Of a stretch of DNA of 64,000 nucleotides, positions 46,437-58,800 are shown one piece after another; positions within the stretch are counted from its first letter, which is position 1; the number at the start of each line of letters is the position of its first letter. Both the position numbers and the translations under genes were made by a program. This stretch comes from Cavia porcellus. Its lineage: Eukaryota > Chordata > Mammalia > Rodentia > Caviidae. The stretch is from positions 23,186,501 through 23,250,500 of the forward strand of contig NW_026947500.1 in NCBI RefSeq assembly GCF_034190915.1, read 5' to 3'. A model generated the notes under the pieces. The model did not search any database. It was not told the DNA's origin and worked only from the letters and a program-made list of their open reading frames with translations.

Positions 46437-49400
46437 ATGGCGGGGATGAAGACAGCCACCGGGGATTACATCGACTCATCCTGGGAGCTGCGGGTGTTCG
46501 TGGGGGAGGAGGACCCCGAGGCCCAGTCGGTCACCCTCCGAGTCACCGGGGAGTCACACATTGGTGGCGTGCTCCTGAAGATCGTGGAGGAGATCAGTGA
46601 GTACCCTGCTGTCCCCACCTTCCCAGCATGGCACCCAGGCGGCCGCCACAATTATCCCTTGGTCTTCCGGGCCACCCCTGCTGCACGGCTTGTGATAACC
46701 ATGTCACAGTGACTCAGGCATCTCTTAATCATTTAGTTCCAAAAAAGACATTTCCCCAACTTCCCCTCCTTGCCATCATACTGCCTCCCTTCCTCCCACT
46801 CCAGCTGCTTCTCGGCTGACACCCACTCTGTGTTTTGGAGTGGGCAGTAGTACTGCACATTGAAGCCAGGGCCTTGAACCTGAGCTACATTCCCACTCCT
46901 TTTTTAAAACATTTATTGAGATAAGATTTTATTAAGTCACTAAATTACTCACTCTAAGCTCAAACTTTCCATCCTCCTGCCTCAGCCTCCCAGAATACTG
47001 GGATTACAGATGTCTACCACCACACCCAGTATCCATTTATCCACAGTTTAGGGCAGGAGGAGAGGCCTTGCCTGGGTGGAGGCCTTGCCTGGGTGGAGGC
47101 CAAAGTCACATTTGTTCCTGAGGTCTGAGGGAGGGCTAGGAGCTCCTGGAGATGGGTCCTGCTCCACACTTCCCCCTGTCCCCGGGGGGAAGCTGCAGCT
47201 CTCAGCAGGCTGGTGACAGGCCCCATCTGGTGGGAAGGCCCTGCCCCCACAGGAAGTTACAGCAGAGCGGCCTGCGGTCTCAGTGATGGCAGTGAGATGC
47301 AAGGCCAGGAACGTGGAGTCCTCTCATCATCTTGCCCTGCCTGATGGAGGCTGCCCTTCAGGGAAGGCCATAAGAGCACCCCAATAGCTGAGGTCAGAAG
47401 GCAGGCCACAGAAATGTCGGCCCAAAGCTTGGGGCCGGGGCTTCCTGAGGGAGAGTTCCTCAGACCCAGCGGGCCGCCATGTGCGGCCCAGGAAGGGCGC
47501 CAGTGAGTGAGGGCGGAACATCCCTAGGCAGCACAGATCCAGAGCCCAAGCAGGGAAGGAGCCCCAGAGGCAGGACCCAAAGAGGCTGCGAAAGCAGAAG
47601 TGGGGAGCAGAGGCTCCCTGGGGACCCTGGGTGTCAGGCAAAGTCCCAACAGGCAGGGCCAAGGCAAGACAAGATGGACCCAAGGAGCAGGCTTTCTGTC
47701 TACAGAGCACAGCATGTGGCTTTTAACCTGCTGATGGGGCTAGATGCCCCCATCCCACTCCGGGTCCTTCCTGAGTGTGGTCTGCCTGGCTTAGTGCTCC
47801 ACAGCCATTGCCACAGGAAAGCCAACGTGGAGCCCTGAACAAGGTATTTCCAGGGAGCCCGCTTAAGATGAGTCCTGAGAGTGGGTGACAGTAGGGAGGA
47901 GCTGGACGGCAATGCCAAGGGAATGGGGGTGCTCTGAGTTAGGGCTCCTGGACATAACAAGACACCGGCCCACGCCTTGAGGCCTCCACAGGAGCCTAGA
48001 TCCCACCTGTGAAAAGGACAGGGCCCAGGGTTTTCAGCAGGACAGGCCATGCTGCTGTGGACTTTCTTTGTTGGGGGTGGGTAGTGTCTTCCTATCTAGT
48101 TCAGGCTGGCCTTGAACCCACTGGGATTCTCCTGACTCAGCCTCCCAAGTGCTGGGACTATAGGTATGCAACACCATGGTGGACCTTTGGGCAGTGACAG
48201 CCAGTGGGGGTGGAATGGAGGCAAGGAGTCCACCAAGAGGCCATCTAAATTCTCCTGTGAAGAGGGGGTAAAGCTTCCAGAAGTCAGGCAGGGTGGATGA
48301 AGAGAAGGGAGTTTGAGAGGTGAGGCTGACACTGACTCAAGGTGAAAAGCATGGTGCTCGGGGCTCCAGAACTGTCAGGAACCTGGAGAAAGGACCAGAA
48401 GGGCCAGTCCAGAGAGCTTCCTAAGAGGACAGGAACAAGGCAGAACCCAGAGAGGAAGGGGGAAGCAGCCCAGAGCAGAGATGCCAAAGGGACACAGCAA
48501 ACTCTGGGAGAAGGGGCCAGATAGATACACAGGCTTCTCTCAGGCTGGGGCACATAGAGGGGTGAGTGGGGATGGGGAGCTCGACAGCCCCAAGAAGGAC
48601 CCGGCAGAACCCCACAAAGATGAGTTCTGCATGCCCAGAAGGACAGTGCACCCCAGCAGCTTCCCATCAGGCTTTGCTTCAAGTTCATCTCCGCTGCCTG
48701 CAGAGAGGATGGAAGGGATCCTGTGTCACCCACTGCTGTGTCCAATTCCCAGCTGGATGATAAGTGACAGCTTGGTATTTTCAGCTGAACGCTTACTCAT
48801 GCATGGCTGTGTGTGCATACACATGGCACCAGCACGCAGCACTTCCCAGGTAGCAGGCATGGCTCAGTGTTCGTGAGTCAGGAGAATTATTACACGTTCC
48901 AAACAAGAAAATTAAAGCCTGGCCAGGAGCAATGGTGCATATCTGAAATTCCAGTAGTCTGGGAGGCTGAGGCAGGATTGCAGTGCGTTTGAGGTCAGCT
49001 TAAACTACTAAGTAAGACTCTGTCAAAAAGGCGGGCAGGACGGGGCGGGGGGGGGGGGGGGAGCTGGGGATTCAGCTCAGCAGCACAGGCGCCTGCCTGG
49101 CAAGCACAAGGTTGTGAGTTCGATCCCTGGTACAAAAAAAAAAAAAAAAAAAAAAAAAAGATTTGGGATGTGGCTCAGCGTGCAGGTCCTTAGTTCAATT
49201 CCACCTGCTGCTGGCACTGGGCAAACCCCAGGCCAGGAAGAGGTACAGCCAGACCAAGTACAGTACCTGCCTCTTAAAGTGCCAGCTATGTGCAGGGAGC
49301 CCCTGGGCTGGATGAGGTGTATGAGGTGGGACCACCAAGCTTGAGACATTCAGATTGTGGGTTTGCAGCTGGGCATAATGGTACACATCTGTAATCCCAG

Positions 49401-52400
49401 CACTCAGGAGGCTGAGGCAGGAGAATTGCTATGAGTTCAAGGCCAGCCTGGGCTACAAAGTGAGACCCTGTCTCAAAAAAACAAAAAACAAACACATCGT
49501 GGCTTGGGGATCCCTGGGAAGTGATGTGGAGTCCATTCCCCTGTCCTCTTGGAGGTGGGCTCTACACCCCCCCCACCCCGGCTTGGGGACCTGAACAGGG
49601 CTTACCAAGAACCACAGGTATATCCTGGCCCCCACAGATCGCAAGCAGGACTGGTCAGACCATGCCATCTGGTGGGAGCAGAAAAGGCAGTGGCTGCTGC
49701 AGACACACTGGACACTGGACAAGTATGGGATCCTGGCCGACGCCCGTCTGTTCTTCGGGCCACAGCATAGGCCAGTCACCCTGAGGCTGCCCAATCGTCG
49801 TGCACTGCGCCTGCGCGCCAGCTTCTCCAAGCCACTCTTCAAGGCGGTGGCCGACGTCTGCCGCCTCCTCAGTGAGTAGCCCACCCACGAGGCCTCTGCA
49901 AGCCCCTCCATTCCCCCAGCCTGGTCACTGCCATCCCGGGTCCGCTCACCCTGCCCCCCAAGTGCCCAAGAGCAAGGTGGGAGGTCACGGCAGGAGCTCC
50001 CCGCAGGCATCCGGCATCCCGAGGAGCTGTCTCTGCTGCGCGATCCTGAGAAGAAGGAGAAGAAGAAGAAAGAGAAGGAGCCAGAGGAGGAGGTGTTCGA
50101 CCTGACTAAGGTCGTCCTGGCCGGTGGTGAGTAGAGCCCAAGCAGGGCATACTGGAGGCCTGGGCCAGGACAGCCTGCTGACCCCGCCGTCCCCCAGGTG
50201 TGGCACCTGTGCTGTTCCGGGGGATGCCTGCGCACTTCTCCGACAGCGCACACACTGAGGCCTGCTTCCACATGCTCAGCCGGCCCCAGCCACCACCCGA
50301 CCCAGGGCTGCTGCAGCGCCTACCGAGGCCCGGCTCCCTGGCTGACAAGACCCAGCTGCACAGCAGGTGGGAGCCACCTCCACTTCACCCCTCCTTGGGT
50401 TCACCCTGCGCACTCCCAGGCTTGTGCATTCAAGGCACAGCTGACTGCCTCCACCACTCCCAGGTGGCTGGACTCATCTCGGTGCCTCATGCAGCAGGGC
50501 ATCAAGGCCGGGGACACGCTCTGGCTGCGCTTCAAGTACTACAGCTTCTTCGACTTGGATCCCAAGGTGGGCTGAGCTCCTGGCTGGGGACTTGGGACTG
50601 TGGCCTTGATACAGGGAGGCCTGGCACCCAGGGTCTGGGCTCCAGAGTGTGAACCCCAGTGGGACGGGCCCCAGGATGCTCCGTGGAGGGGCAGCACAAG
50701 GACCCGCAGGGAACCGGAAGTGAGGACAGACTCTGTGGCCCTGCCCACCTCCTGTGCCAGACTCTCCTATGCCCCTCCAATCTGCAAATCCACCTCTGTG
50801 TGTCCTGCATCTCTGGCACCCTTGCTCTGCACCCTGCCTCTGCACTCTGCCAGGCTTTCTGTGGCTACCCCTGGGCCCTCTCTCACCCCTCAGTCAAACC
50901 CACCCTGGCAAGGGCTGTCCCTGTGCATCTAGAAGTGTACCTGCTGCAGAGGTGGCTGCCTGTGTCATCTGTTCCGTGTCCCTTCCTGCCTCTTTCTTCT
51001 TGGCCTCTCAAGACAGGAACGTACGTACCCGCCCTGCTTATGAGAAGCATCCTCTTTCTCTCTCATAACCTGTGGGCTGCATGGCCATGTGTGGTTCCCT
51101 TGGGGCTCTTCCCAGCGTCCTGGCTCTCTGTGCTGTCTGTGGTGCTGGCCTGGTTCTCCCTCTTTCCCCAGGATGTCTGAGTCTCATGCACTTTAACTCT
51201 TCTTCTCTATAACCTCCAAGCTGGCCTGCTTGGGGTCCCTCCCACCTTTCCCACATTCCTGGTAGAAGTCCTGTACCCACCACATTCTGGGTTCTTCCCC
51301 AGCTGGCCCTCCAGATGCTCCCTGGAGTCAAATCCTGAGTCCTTCGTCCCTCCTACATCTCCCCTTTGGGTGCCCCACAAGCAGGCACTGTGGCCTCTCC
51401 TACGGGCCTCCTCTCGTGGCTACCCCAGCCTTGGAACAAAAGCCCCTCTGGTCCTGTTGCCCTGTCTGAAGGGCTCCTGTGACTGCTGTACCCTGCCCTG
51501 GCCGCCAGGCCCTGCCTGCCTGGCCCTGAGCTCTTTAATATCCTGGCCACTGCCTTCCTCCTGCATTGTGCTCTCCACTCCTTCCAATCCTGTTCCCCTT
51601 CTCTTCCTGGGGACTTTGTTGTTCTTTTTTCCCAACCTTCTCTTGGATCGAGTAGGGTTTTTGTTGGTTTATTTTGTGTTTTTGGTACTGGGCCTCAAAC
51701 TCATGACCTCACACATGCTAGGCAGGCCTGCTGAGCTAAATCCTGGCCCGAATTGAGTAGTTTTTTATTCCATTTTATCTCGTTTCCTTTGACTTGGTTC
51801 CCTTCTTTCTTTTTTATTTTTAATAGTCAATAAATTATATATATATATATATATAAATTTTATGTATATATATATTTCTTTTTGTGACAGGGTCACACTA
51901 TGCAGTTGAAGGTAGCCTTAAACTCACTATGGAGCCCAGGCTGGCCTCAAACTTGCAGTGATCCTCCTGCTTCAGGCTTCTGAGTGCTGGGATTACAGGC
52001 GTACACCACCATAGCCAGCATTCCTATTTCTTGATTTTGCAGTTTTATACATTATGTATTGACCCTGTAGTAAAGATGATAACATAGCTGTTTTACACTC
52101 TCTCTCCTTCCCACATAACATACAGATTTCTTTGTGTCTTTTTAATTGAACAACGTTGTGAAAGGCATAGGAGATGGTGATCCCTAGCACTTGGGAGGTC
52201 TATGTAAATTTAAGGCCACCCAGAGTTACAGAATGAGATCTTATCTTAAAAAATGAGGGGCTGGGGATTTAGCTCAGCGGCATAAGCACCTGCCTTGCAA
52301 GCAGGTAGTTGTGAGTTCGATCCCTGGTACTGATAAAAACAAAAACGGAAAAAAAAAAAAAAAAAAAGGCTCAAACTGAGCCAGGCATGGTGGCACATGT

Positions 52401-55400
52401 CTGTAATCTCAGCACGAGGCAGGAGGATCATTGCAAGTTTGAGACCAGCCTGGCCTACAAAGTAAATTTAAAACCAGCCTGAATTGCATAGCAAGACCTT
52501 GTCTCAAAAAGACAAAAAACAAAAAAAACGCACAACCCCCCCCCCCAAAAAAAACCCTCACAACCCAACCTAACTAAATAAAACCCAAAACCTTTATGCC
52601 TATTTACGGCTGTAAATAGCAGTGCATATAAATAGCATTCTAGATAAACCCAAAATAGTTATGCTTATATGTCTGTTACTTTTGGAGGGAGGGCAGTGCT
52701 AAGGATTTTATTAAACCCAGGGCCCTCACATTGAGCTGTAGCCCTTTCTTTTTTTTTTTTTTTTTTTTCTTTTTTGTCTTTTTTGAGATGGGGTCTCAAT
52801 ATGCAGTGCAGGCTGGCCTTGAGCTCACTTTGTAGCCCAGGCTGGTCTCGAACTCACAATAATCCTCCACCTCAGCCTCCTGAGTGCTGGGAGTTACAGG
52901 TGTGAGCCACCATGCCCAGCTTGAGCTGTAGCCCTTTCTAAAAATTTTAAAATTCTTTGTTGTTGTTGTTTTGCCCTTTTAAAAAAAATCTTGGGGCTGG
53001 GGATTTAGCTCAGCGGCATAAGTACCTGCCTTACAAGCAGGTGGTTGTGAGTTCGATCCCTGGTATCAATAAAAAAAACAAAAAAGACCAAAAAAAAAAT
53101 CATCTTTTTGAGATAGGATTTCACAATATATTTTAGGCTGGCCTTGAGTTTACTTTGTAACCCAGGTTGGCCTCAAATTTAGTAATCCTCCTACCTCAGC
53201 CTCCTGGAGTGCGGGATTATAGGCATGCACCACCATGCCTGGCAGTTTTTTGAAATTTTGAGACAAGATCTCATTATTTCACCAAGCTGAGTTGGAACTT
53301 TTTATCCTCCTGCATCAGCCTCCTGAGTAGCTGGGATTACAGGCATGTGTCAATCACTGAGCTATATTCCCGTTTCGTTTCACTTTTTGCTAGTAAGCAG
53401 CCGTCTATCTCTATGAGCAGAGCATGCAGAAGGCTGTCTAGACACTTCCTGCAGCTCCCTGTGGCTGTGGCTTCCCTGGGGCCTGGGTGACGCCTCTTTA
53501 CCACCAGCTGCCAGCAGCACCCACCTCAGGCTCCTTCCACAATGATGACCACACCTGGGCGTCAGGCAGGGTCTTTCCTTCTTGTAACCTAGGCCCACAG
53601 CATGACTGTCATCCTTGGGTGTCCCTTGCTGTTTTCCAGGGGCTCTCTGCATTGGAGGTGTTATTTACAGCTCTGCCCCTGTTCCTCTTTTCCTTTTTTG
53701 TGGTATAGGGGCTAGAAGCAGGGCTGGTTCCTGCCAGGCTGGTGCTCTCCACTGAGCCGCCCACCCAGGCCTCCCTGACACCCCACCCCCACCCCCATAT
53801 TTCCCCCGTCTGGTGGGACACAGACTTCAGTAGCTTCCTCTAAAGCACGCATGGACTTGTAAACAGATTGAAGCTGGCCTGTTGGCAGAGGCCGTGAGAC
53901 TGCCCCCAGCTGGGTATCAGATTCTAGGCTCTTTCCTGCCGCCTTCCTGTCTTCCTCTCTGCTCCTCTGGCATGCTGAGAAGTCTGATATCATTTTGCTT
54001 TTCCATTCTTCTATGTGACCCTTTTATTTTCTCTTGGCAGTGCAGCAAAGGTACCAGAAGCTTCTAGAATGCTTCTTCTTATCCTCTCTTGTTCCAAACT
54101 TTCTCAGTAAACTGGAGTAGCCTGGGTCTTTCTTCATTCTTTGGTTGGTTTATTTGCCTTTCAACTCAGAAACCTGGGCTTGTGCCCGATGTGCATCTAT
54201 TTCATCGTTTCCTCGGCCACCACCATTTTTCTGACCATTCCTTGTGGAACTCAGTGAATACTGGCCACTCTGGACTCTGTCTGTCTCCCCCTCTCTCTGT
54301 CTGTCTCTTTCCCTTTCCCTTTCCTTCCCTCCTTCCTTTCCTCTTCCTTCTCTCTTTCAGTACTAGAGACTGAATGCATGACCTTATACCACGGAGCTAT
54401 ATTCCCAGGTCTTTTTCATTTTGAGACAGGGGTCTCACTATATTGTCCAGACTGGTCTCAAACTCAAAGTGATCCTCCTGCCTCGGTCTCCCAGGTGCTG
54501 GGATTACACATGTATGGTACCAGGCCTGGGCATGTTTAATTTCAATAAAATTCAATCAGTATTTCTTTTTTTTTAAATTTTATTTATTTAGTTAATTTTT
54601 TATTTCTCTTTTTTAGTAGTTTTGAAATGAAACTCAGCTGAGTGTAGTAGCTCATGCCTGTAATCCCAGCACTTGGGAGGCTGAGGCAGGAGGATCATCA
54701 TGAGTTTGAGGCCAGCCTAGGCTACATAAGCAAGTTCAAGAACAACCTGAACTACACAGCAAGATTCTATCTCAAAAAAAAACCCCAAAACCAAAAAACA
54801 GAGCTTGGCAAACATGAGATCATGAGGTCATGATCTCCTCCCCAACAAAACAAAATAATAGTGAGAAAGAAAGAACAAGAGAGAGAAAAACTTGCCAAGT
54901 ATGGTATAGTGTGGTGGTGCATACCTGTAATCCCAGCATTCTGGGTGGCTGAGGCAGAAGGATTCCATGAGTTTGAGGCAGCCTGAACTATTGGACATAG
55001 CTAGACCCTGTCTCAAAAACACAAGGAAAAGCAGAGCAAAATGGTACATGACTGTAATCCCAGTACTTGGGAGACTGAGGCCGGAGGATCACTGCAAATT
55101 TGAGGCCTAAACTACACAGCAAGAACCCATCTTGAAAAAAAAAAGCCAAAACAAAGCAAAACAAAACAAAATCATCCTGGCCAGCCATGGTGGCACACAC
55201 CTGTTATCGGTGCCACTTGGGAGGCTGAGACAGGAAGATCCCAAGTTTGAAGCCAGTCTGAGAGGTAGCTTAATGCTTCAGTCCCCGATACTGAAAAAGA
55301 AAATCTGGTTTTGATTTCTAAGTGTAGAATTTTATCTCAGAGGGTTTTGATTCGTGTTTGAGGAGTTTTGTTTCTGTGTTTTTGTACCTACTGGATCTTT

Positions 55401-55766
55401 TTTTCCTCAGAGCTCTGTGTCTCTCATATGCATCTTAGTCTGTGTAGCCCAGGCCAGCAGCTGTTCTCAGCTGTGGGCAATCAGTGCTGCGAAGTGGCGT
55501 TTGGACGCCAGGCTCTAAGCAGCTGGCTGGAAACCCTGATGAGGGAGCACAGGTGGCATATTGGTGGCTCTGGGCAGGGATGGCCAGGGTGGCTGCCCCT
55601 GCTGAGGGCCGGCGTCCACTCCACCCATCCATTTCACACTGTGCTCTCCCAGCTGCATGTGGGGTGCAGGGCAGAGCTCCCTCCATCCCAGCAGCCCCAG
55701 GGAGAAAGTTGCAGCTTTTGCTTGGTGTCAGCATGGGTGACCTCATTGCAGGTTTCTAGTGGGGGG

Positions 55767-55818
<52 letters not shown>

Positions 55819-58800
55819 TACTGGGAATCGGGCCAGAAAACACTGAACTACATCCCCAGCCTGTTTTTTGAGACAGGGTCTTGTTAAGTTGTTGAATTTT
55901 CCAGGTTGGGCTTGAACTTGAGATCCTCCTATCTCAGCTTCCCAGAATGCTGGGGTGACAGGTGTCTTGCTTGGGTTTGCATTTCTTCTTTATTTACTTG
56001 TTTTTGGTACTGGGAATTGGGCTCACAACCTTGCGCTTGCCAGACAGGCATTGTGTCACTGAGCTGTATCCCCGGCCCCTGTTTATCTATTTTTGTGAGT
56101 GTGTGTTTGTGGCACATACACAATGATCACATCCCTTGTGGGAGTTGATCCATCCACACAGCACATCTTAGTTCTCTCCCTGTCATCTCTTGGCGGTCCC
56201 CTTTCCATTCTGTTTCTTTTTTTTTTTTTTTTTTTGTCTTTTTCATTTTTATTGGTACCAGGGATCGAACTCATGACTGCACACTTGCAAGCAGGCGCTT
56301 ATGCCACTGAGCTAAATCCCCAGCCCCTCCATTCTGTTTCTTATAATCTGTTTTTGTTCTACAAATTACTTATATCTTTTTTTTTTTTTTTTTGTACTGG
56401 GAATTGAACTCACAACCTCACATCTGTCAGGCAGGTACTTGAGCTGCTGGGCTAAATCCCCCGCCCCTGTGTTTCTCATATAAATGAAATCGTGGGGCTG
56501 GGGATTTAGCTCAGTGGCATAAGCACCTGCCTTGTAAGCAGGCAGTTGTGAGTTCGATCCCTAGTACCGATAAAAAGGAAAAAGACAAAAAAAAAAAATT
56601 AAAAAAAAAATGAAATCATGTAGAATTTAAGTTGATTTGTTTCACTTAACATAGTGTTCTCAAGGTGCATTTGTTTTCCTACAAATGATTCTTTCATTCT
56701 TTACCGCAGTGAATGTTCCAGTGTGTGTTAGTGCCACATTTTCTTTACCCATTTATCTGTTGATGAGGAGCTGGGCTATGACGAGTGGTGCGGCTATCAG
56801 CATGGCTGTGCATGTACCATTGAGATGGGACGCCCTTAAGTGTTTGTTACTGCTTGATTTCTTGGCTCTCGGTTGCATTGGGCCTCCAAGAGTAGCTTCC
56901 GTGGTACCAGGACTTCCTTGTGCTTTGCCCTCCTGATCCTTCTCCCTAGAAGCGCTTCCTTCACTCGGCCACTGTCACCCTCAGGTGTCTGTTCAGGTTG
57001 CCTCCTCACACCCCCATTGCCCTTGACTGAAGAATGAGGGTGCTGCCTGGGGGAGCTATTTGTTATCTGGATGCTAAGGTCCCTGACTTTCAGCTTAGGC
57101 ATCCACCGAGCATCCATACCCTGGGCAGGGGGCGTGGGAGGCCGCTTGGGTGCTCGGGCCCTTTGGCATCTGAGCTGCTGGCTCCCCGCCCAACGCAGGC
57201 CGACCAGGTGCGGCTGATGCAGCTGTATGAGCAGGCGCGCTGGGACCTGCTGCTGGAGGAGATCGACTGCACCGAGGCCGAGATGATGATGTTCGCGGCC
57301 CTGCAGGTGTCGGGGTGGCCGGGGTGGCCGGGGCGTGGGCCTTGGGTAGGATGAGCCTTCTGGAGCAGGGCCCATCTCCAGGGACACCCAGCCTGGGGCC
57401 ACCACTAGGCAGCGGGACTCAGCGCTCCCTGGCCATGTGCCCCCAGTACCACATCAACAAGCTGTCCCAGAGTGGGGAGGCCGGTGAAGTGGCCAGCACA
57501 GACCCAGGGCTGGACGACCTGGATGCGGCCCTGAACAACCTGGAAGTGAAGCTGGAGGGCTCGGCGCCCACGGACGTGTTGGTGAGGAGGGCTCAGGCTC
57601 TGGAGGTGTCAGGCCAAGGGAGCCCTGGGCCCCTCTGACTCCTCTGCTCCCCCAGGACAGCCTTACCACCATCCCAGAGCTCAAGGACCATCTCCGAATC
57701 TTCCGGTGAGTCTGGCCAGCCCGAGTGGGAGACAGTGCTTCCGGGCACCATTCATACCCTGCTTGCCTTCAGGCCCCGGAAACTGACCCTGAAGGGCTAC
57801 CGCCAGCACTGGGTGGTGTTCAAAGAGACCACGCTGTCCTACTACAAGAGCCAGGATGAGGCCCCGGGGGACCCAATTCAGCAGCTCAACCTCAAGGGTG
57901 AGGCAGCAAGAGCAGGGACTGGCAGGATCCCCTCTGTCAACTCGGTCTCCTCCGGGAACCAGGGAAGACGATCTCTATGGGCAGGCCTCCCCCTCCATGA
58001 GCCTCCAGCCACCCCTTATCCCTGCAGGCTGCGAGGTGGCCCCAGACGTCAACGTCTCCAGCCAGAAGTTCTGCATCAAACTCCTAGTGCCCTCCCCTGA
58101 GGGCATGAGTGAGATCTATCTGCGGTGCCAGGATGTGTGTGAGGCTGGCAGGGATGGGGGGAGACAGGCTAGGGCCGAAGCAGCACTCAGGACAGAGCCC
58201 AGCTGGTTCCTCACTGTCATCCCTGTCCCCACCAGGAGCAGCAGTATGCCCAGTGGATGGCTGGCTGCCGACTGGCCTCCAAGGGCCGCACCATGGCTGA
58301 CAGCAGCTATGCCAGCGAGGTGCAGGCCATCCTGGCCTTCCTCAGCCTGCAGCAGGCAGGCGGTGGGGGCTCGGGCAACCACACTCAGGGTCCTGAAGCC
58401 TCTGCTGAGGGCCTCAACCCCTATGGCCTTGTCGCCCCTCGCTTCCAGCGCAAGTTCAAGGCTAAGCAGGTACCAGAGCGCATGGCGGGTAGAAATGGCC
58501 ACACCATTTTCCTGGCTGCCTTTCATCCTGTGAGAGGCTCTCAGAGAAAGCTGCATGAGCACTTGCTTCCTCTCCCAGGCCTCTGAAAGGGTCACAATCC
58601 GAGGGCCCCTGTCACTCAGGTCCTGGCTCAGCCTGTGTCTGTCGAGCACTGAGAGGCTGTACTTCAGCTGTGTTGGGCACTGGCCCTTTCCCAGGCTCAG
58701 CCTCCTGTCTCCCTGACAGGAGCAGAAAGGGGTCTCAGGGAGTTTGAGGGACAGAAACCCCCACCAGCCCCTGAACAGTGTGTCCCCACAGCTCACCCCC

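Larger units (their letters stand above)
56080..56850 (-). mobile_element. Old L1 3'-end fragment, broken up by three ID SINEs
   Basis: The plus strand shows the reverse complement of a typical mammalian L1 3' region. Recognisable pieces are CTCATATAAATGAAATC, TTTCACTTAACATAGTGTTC, CCACATTTTCTTTACCCATT and TATCTGTTGATGAGG. The match is from memory of L1 sequences. It is interrupted by ID copies at 56219-56327, 56374-56466 and 56494-56608. No intact L1 reading frame is present. Confidence 0.7.
50567..57198 (+). other. FERMT3: FERMT3 6.6-kb intron
   Basis: By far the largest FERMT3 intron; it separates the first five coding exons (F0, F1 and the start of F2) from the rest of F2. The first kilobase is unique. 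From 51650 on it is packed with SINEs: ID at 51650-51750 (minus), 52258-52368, 52992-53098 and 55995-56078 (minus); B1 at 51880-52020 (minus), 52378-52530, 53100-53250 (minus), 54420-54530 (minus), 54640-54800, 54900-55020, 55035-55140, 55180-55310 and 55860-55975 (minus). TA and TG repeats lie near 51833-51875 and 55776-55817, and an L1 remnant near 56080-56850. Unique sequence resumes at 53380-54350 and after 56850. Confidence 0.8.

Noticed and set aside
49453..50271. 272-codon minus-strand open frame
   Set aside because: It is the antisense shadow of FERMT3 exons 2-4 and the B1 next to them; the plus strand there is clearly coding.
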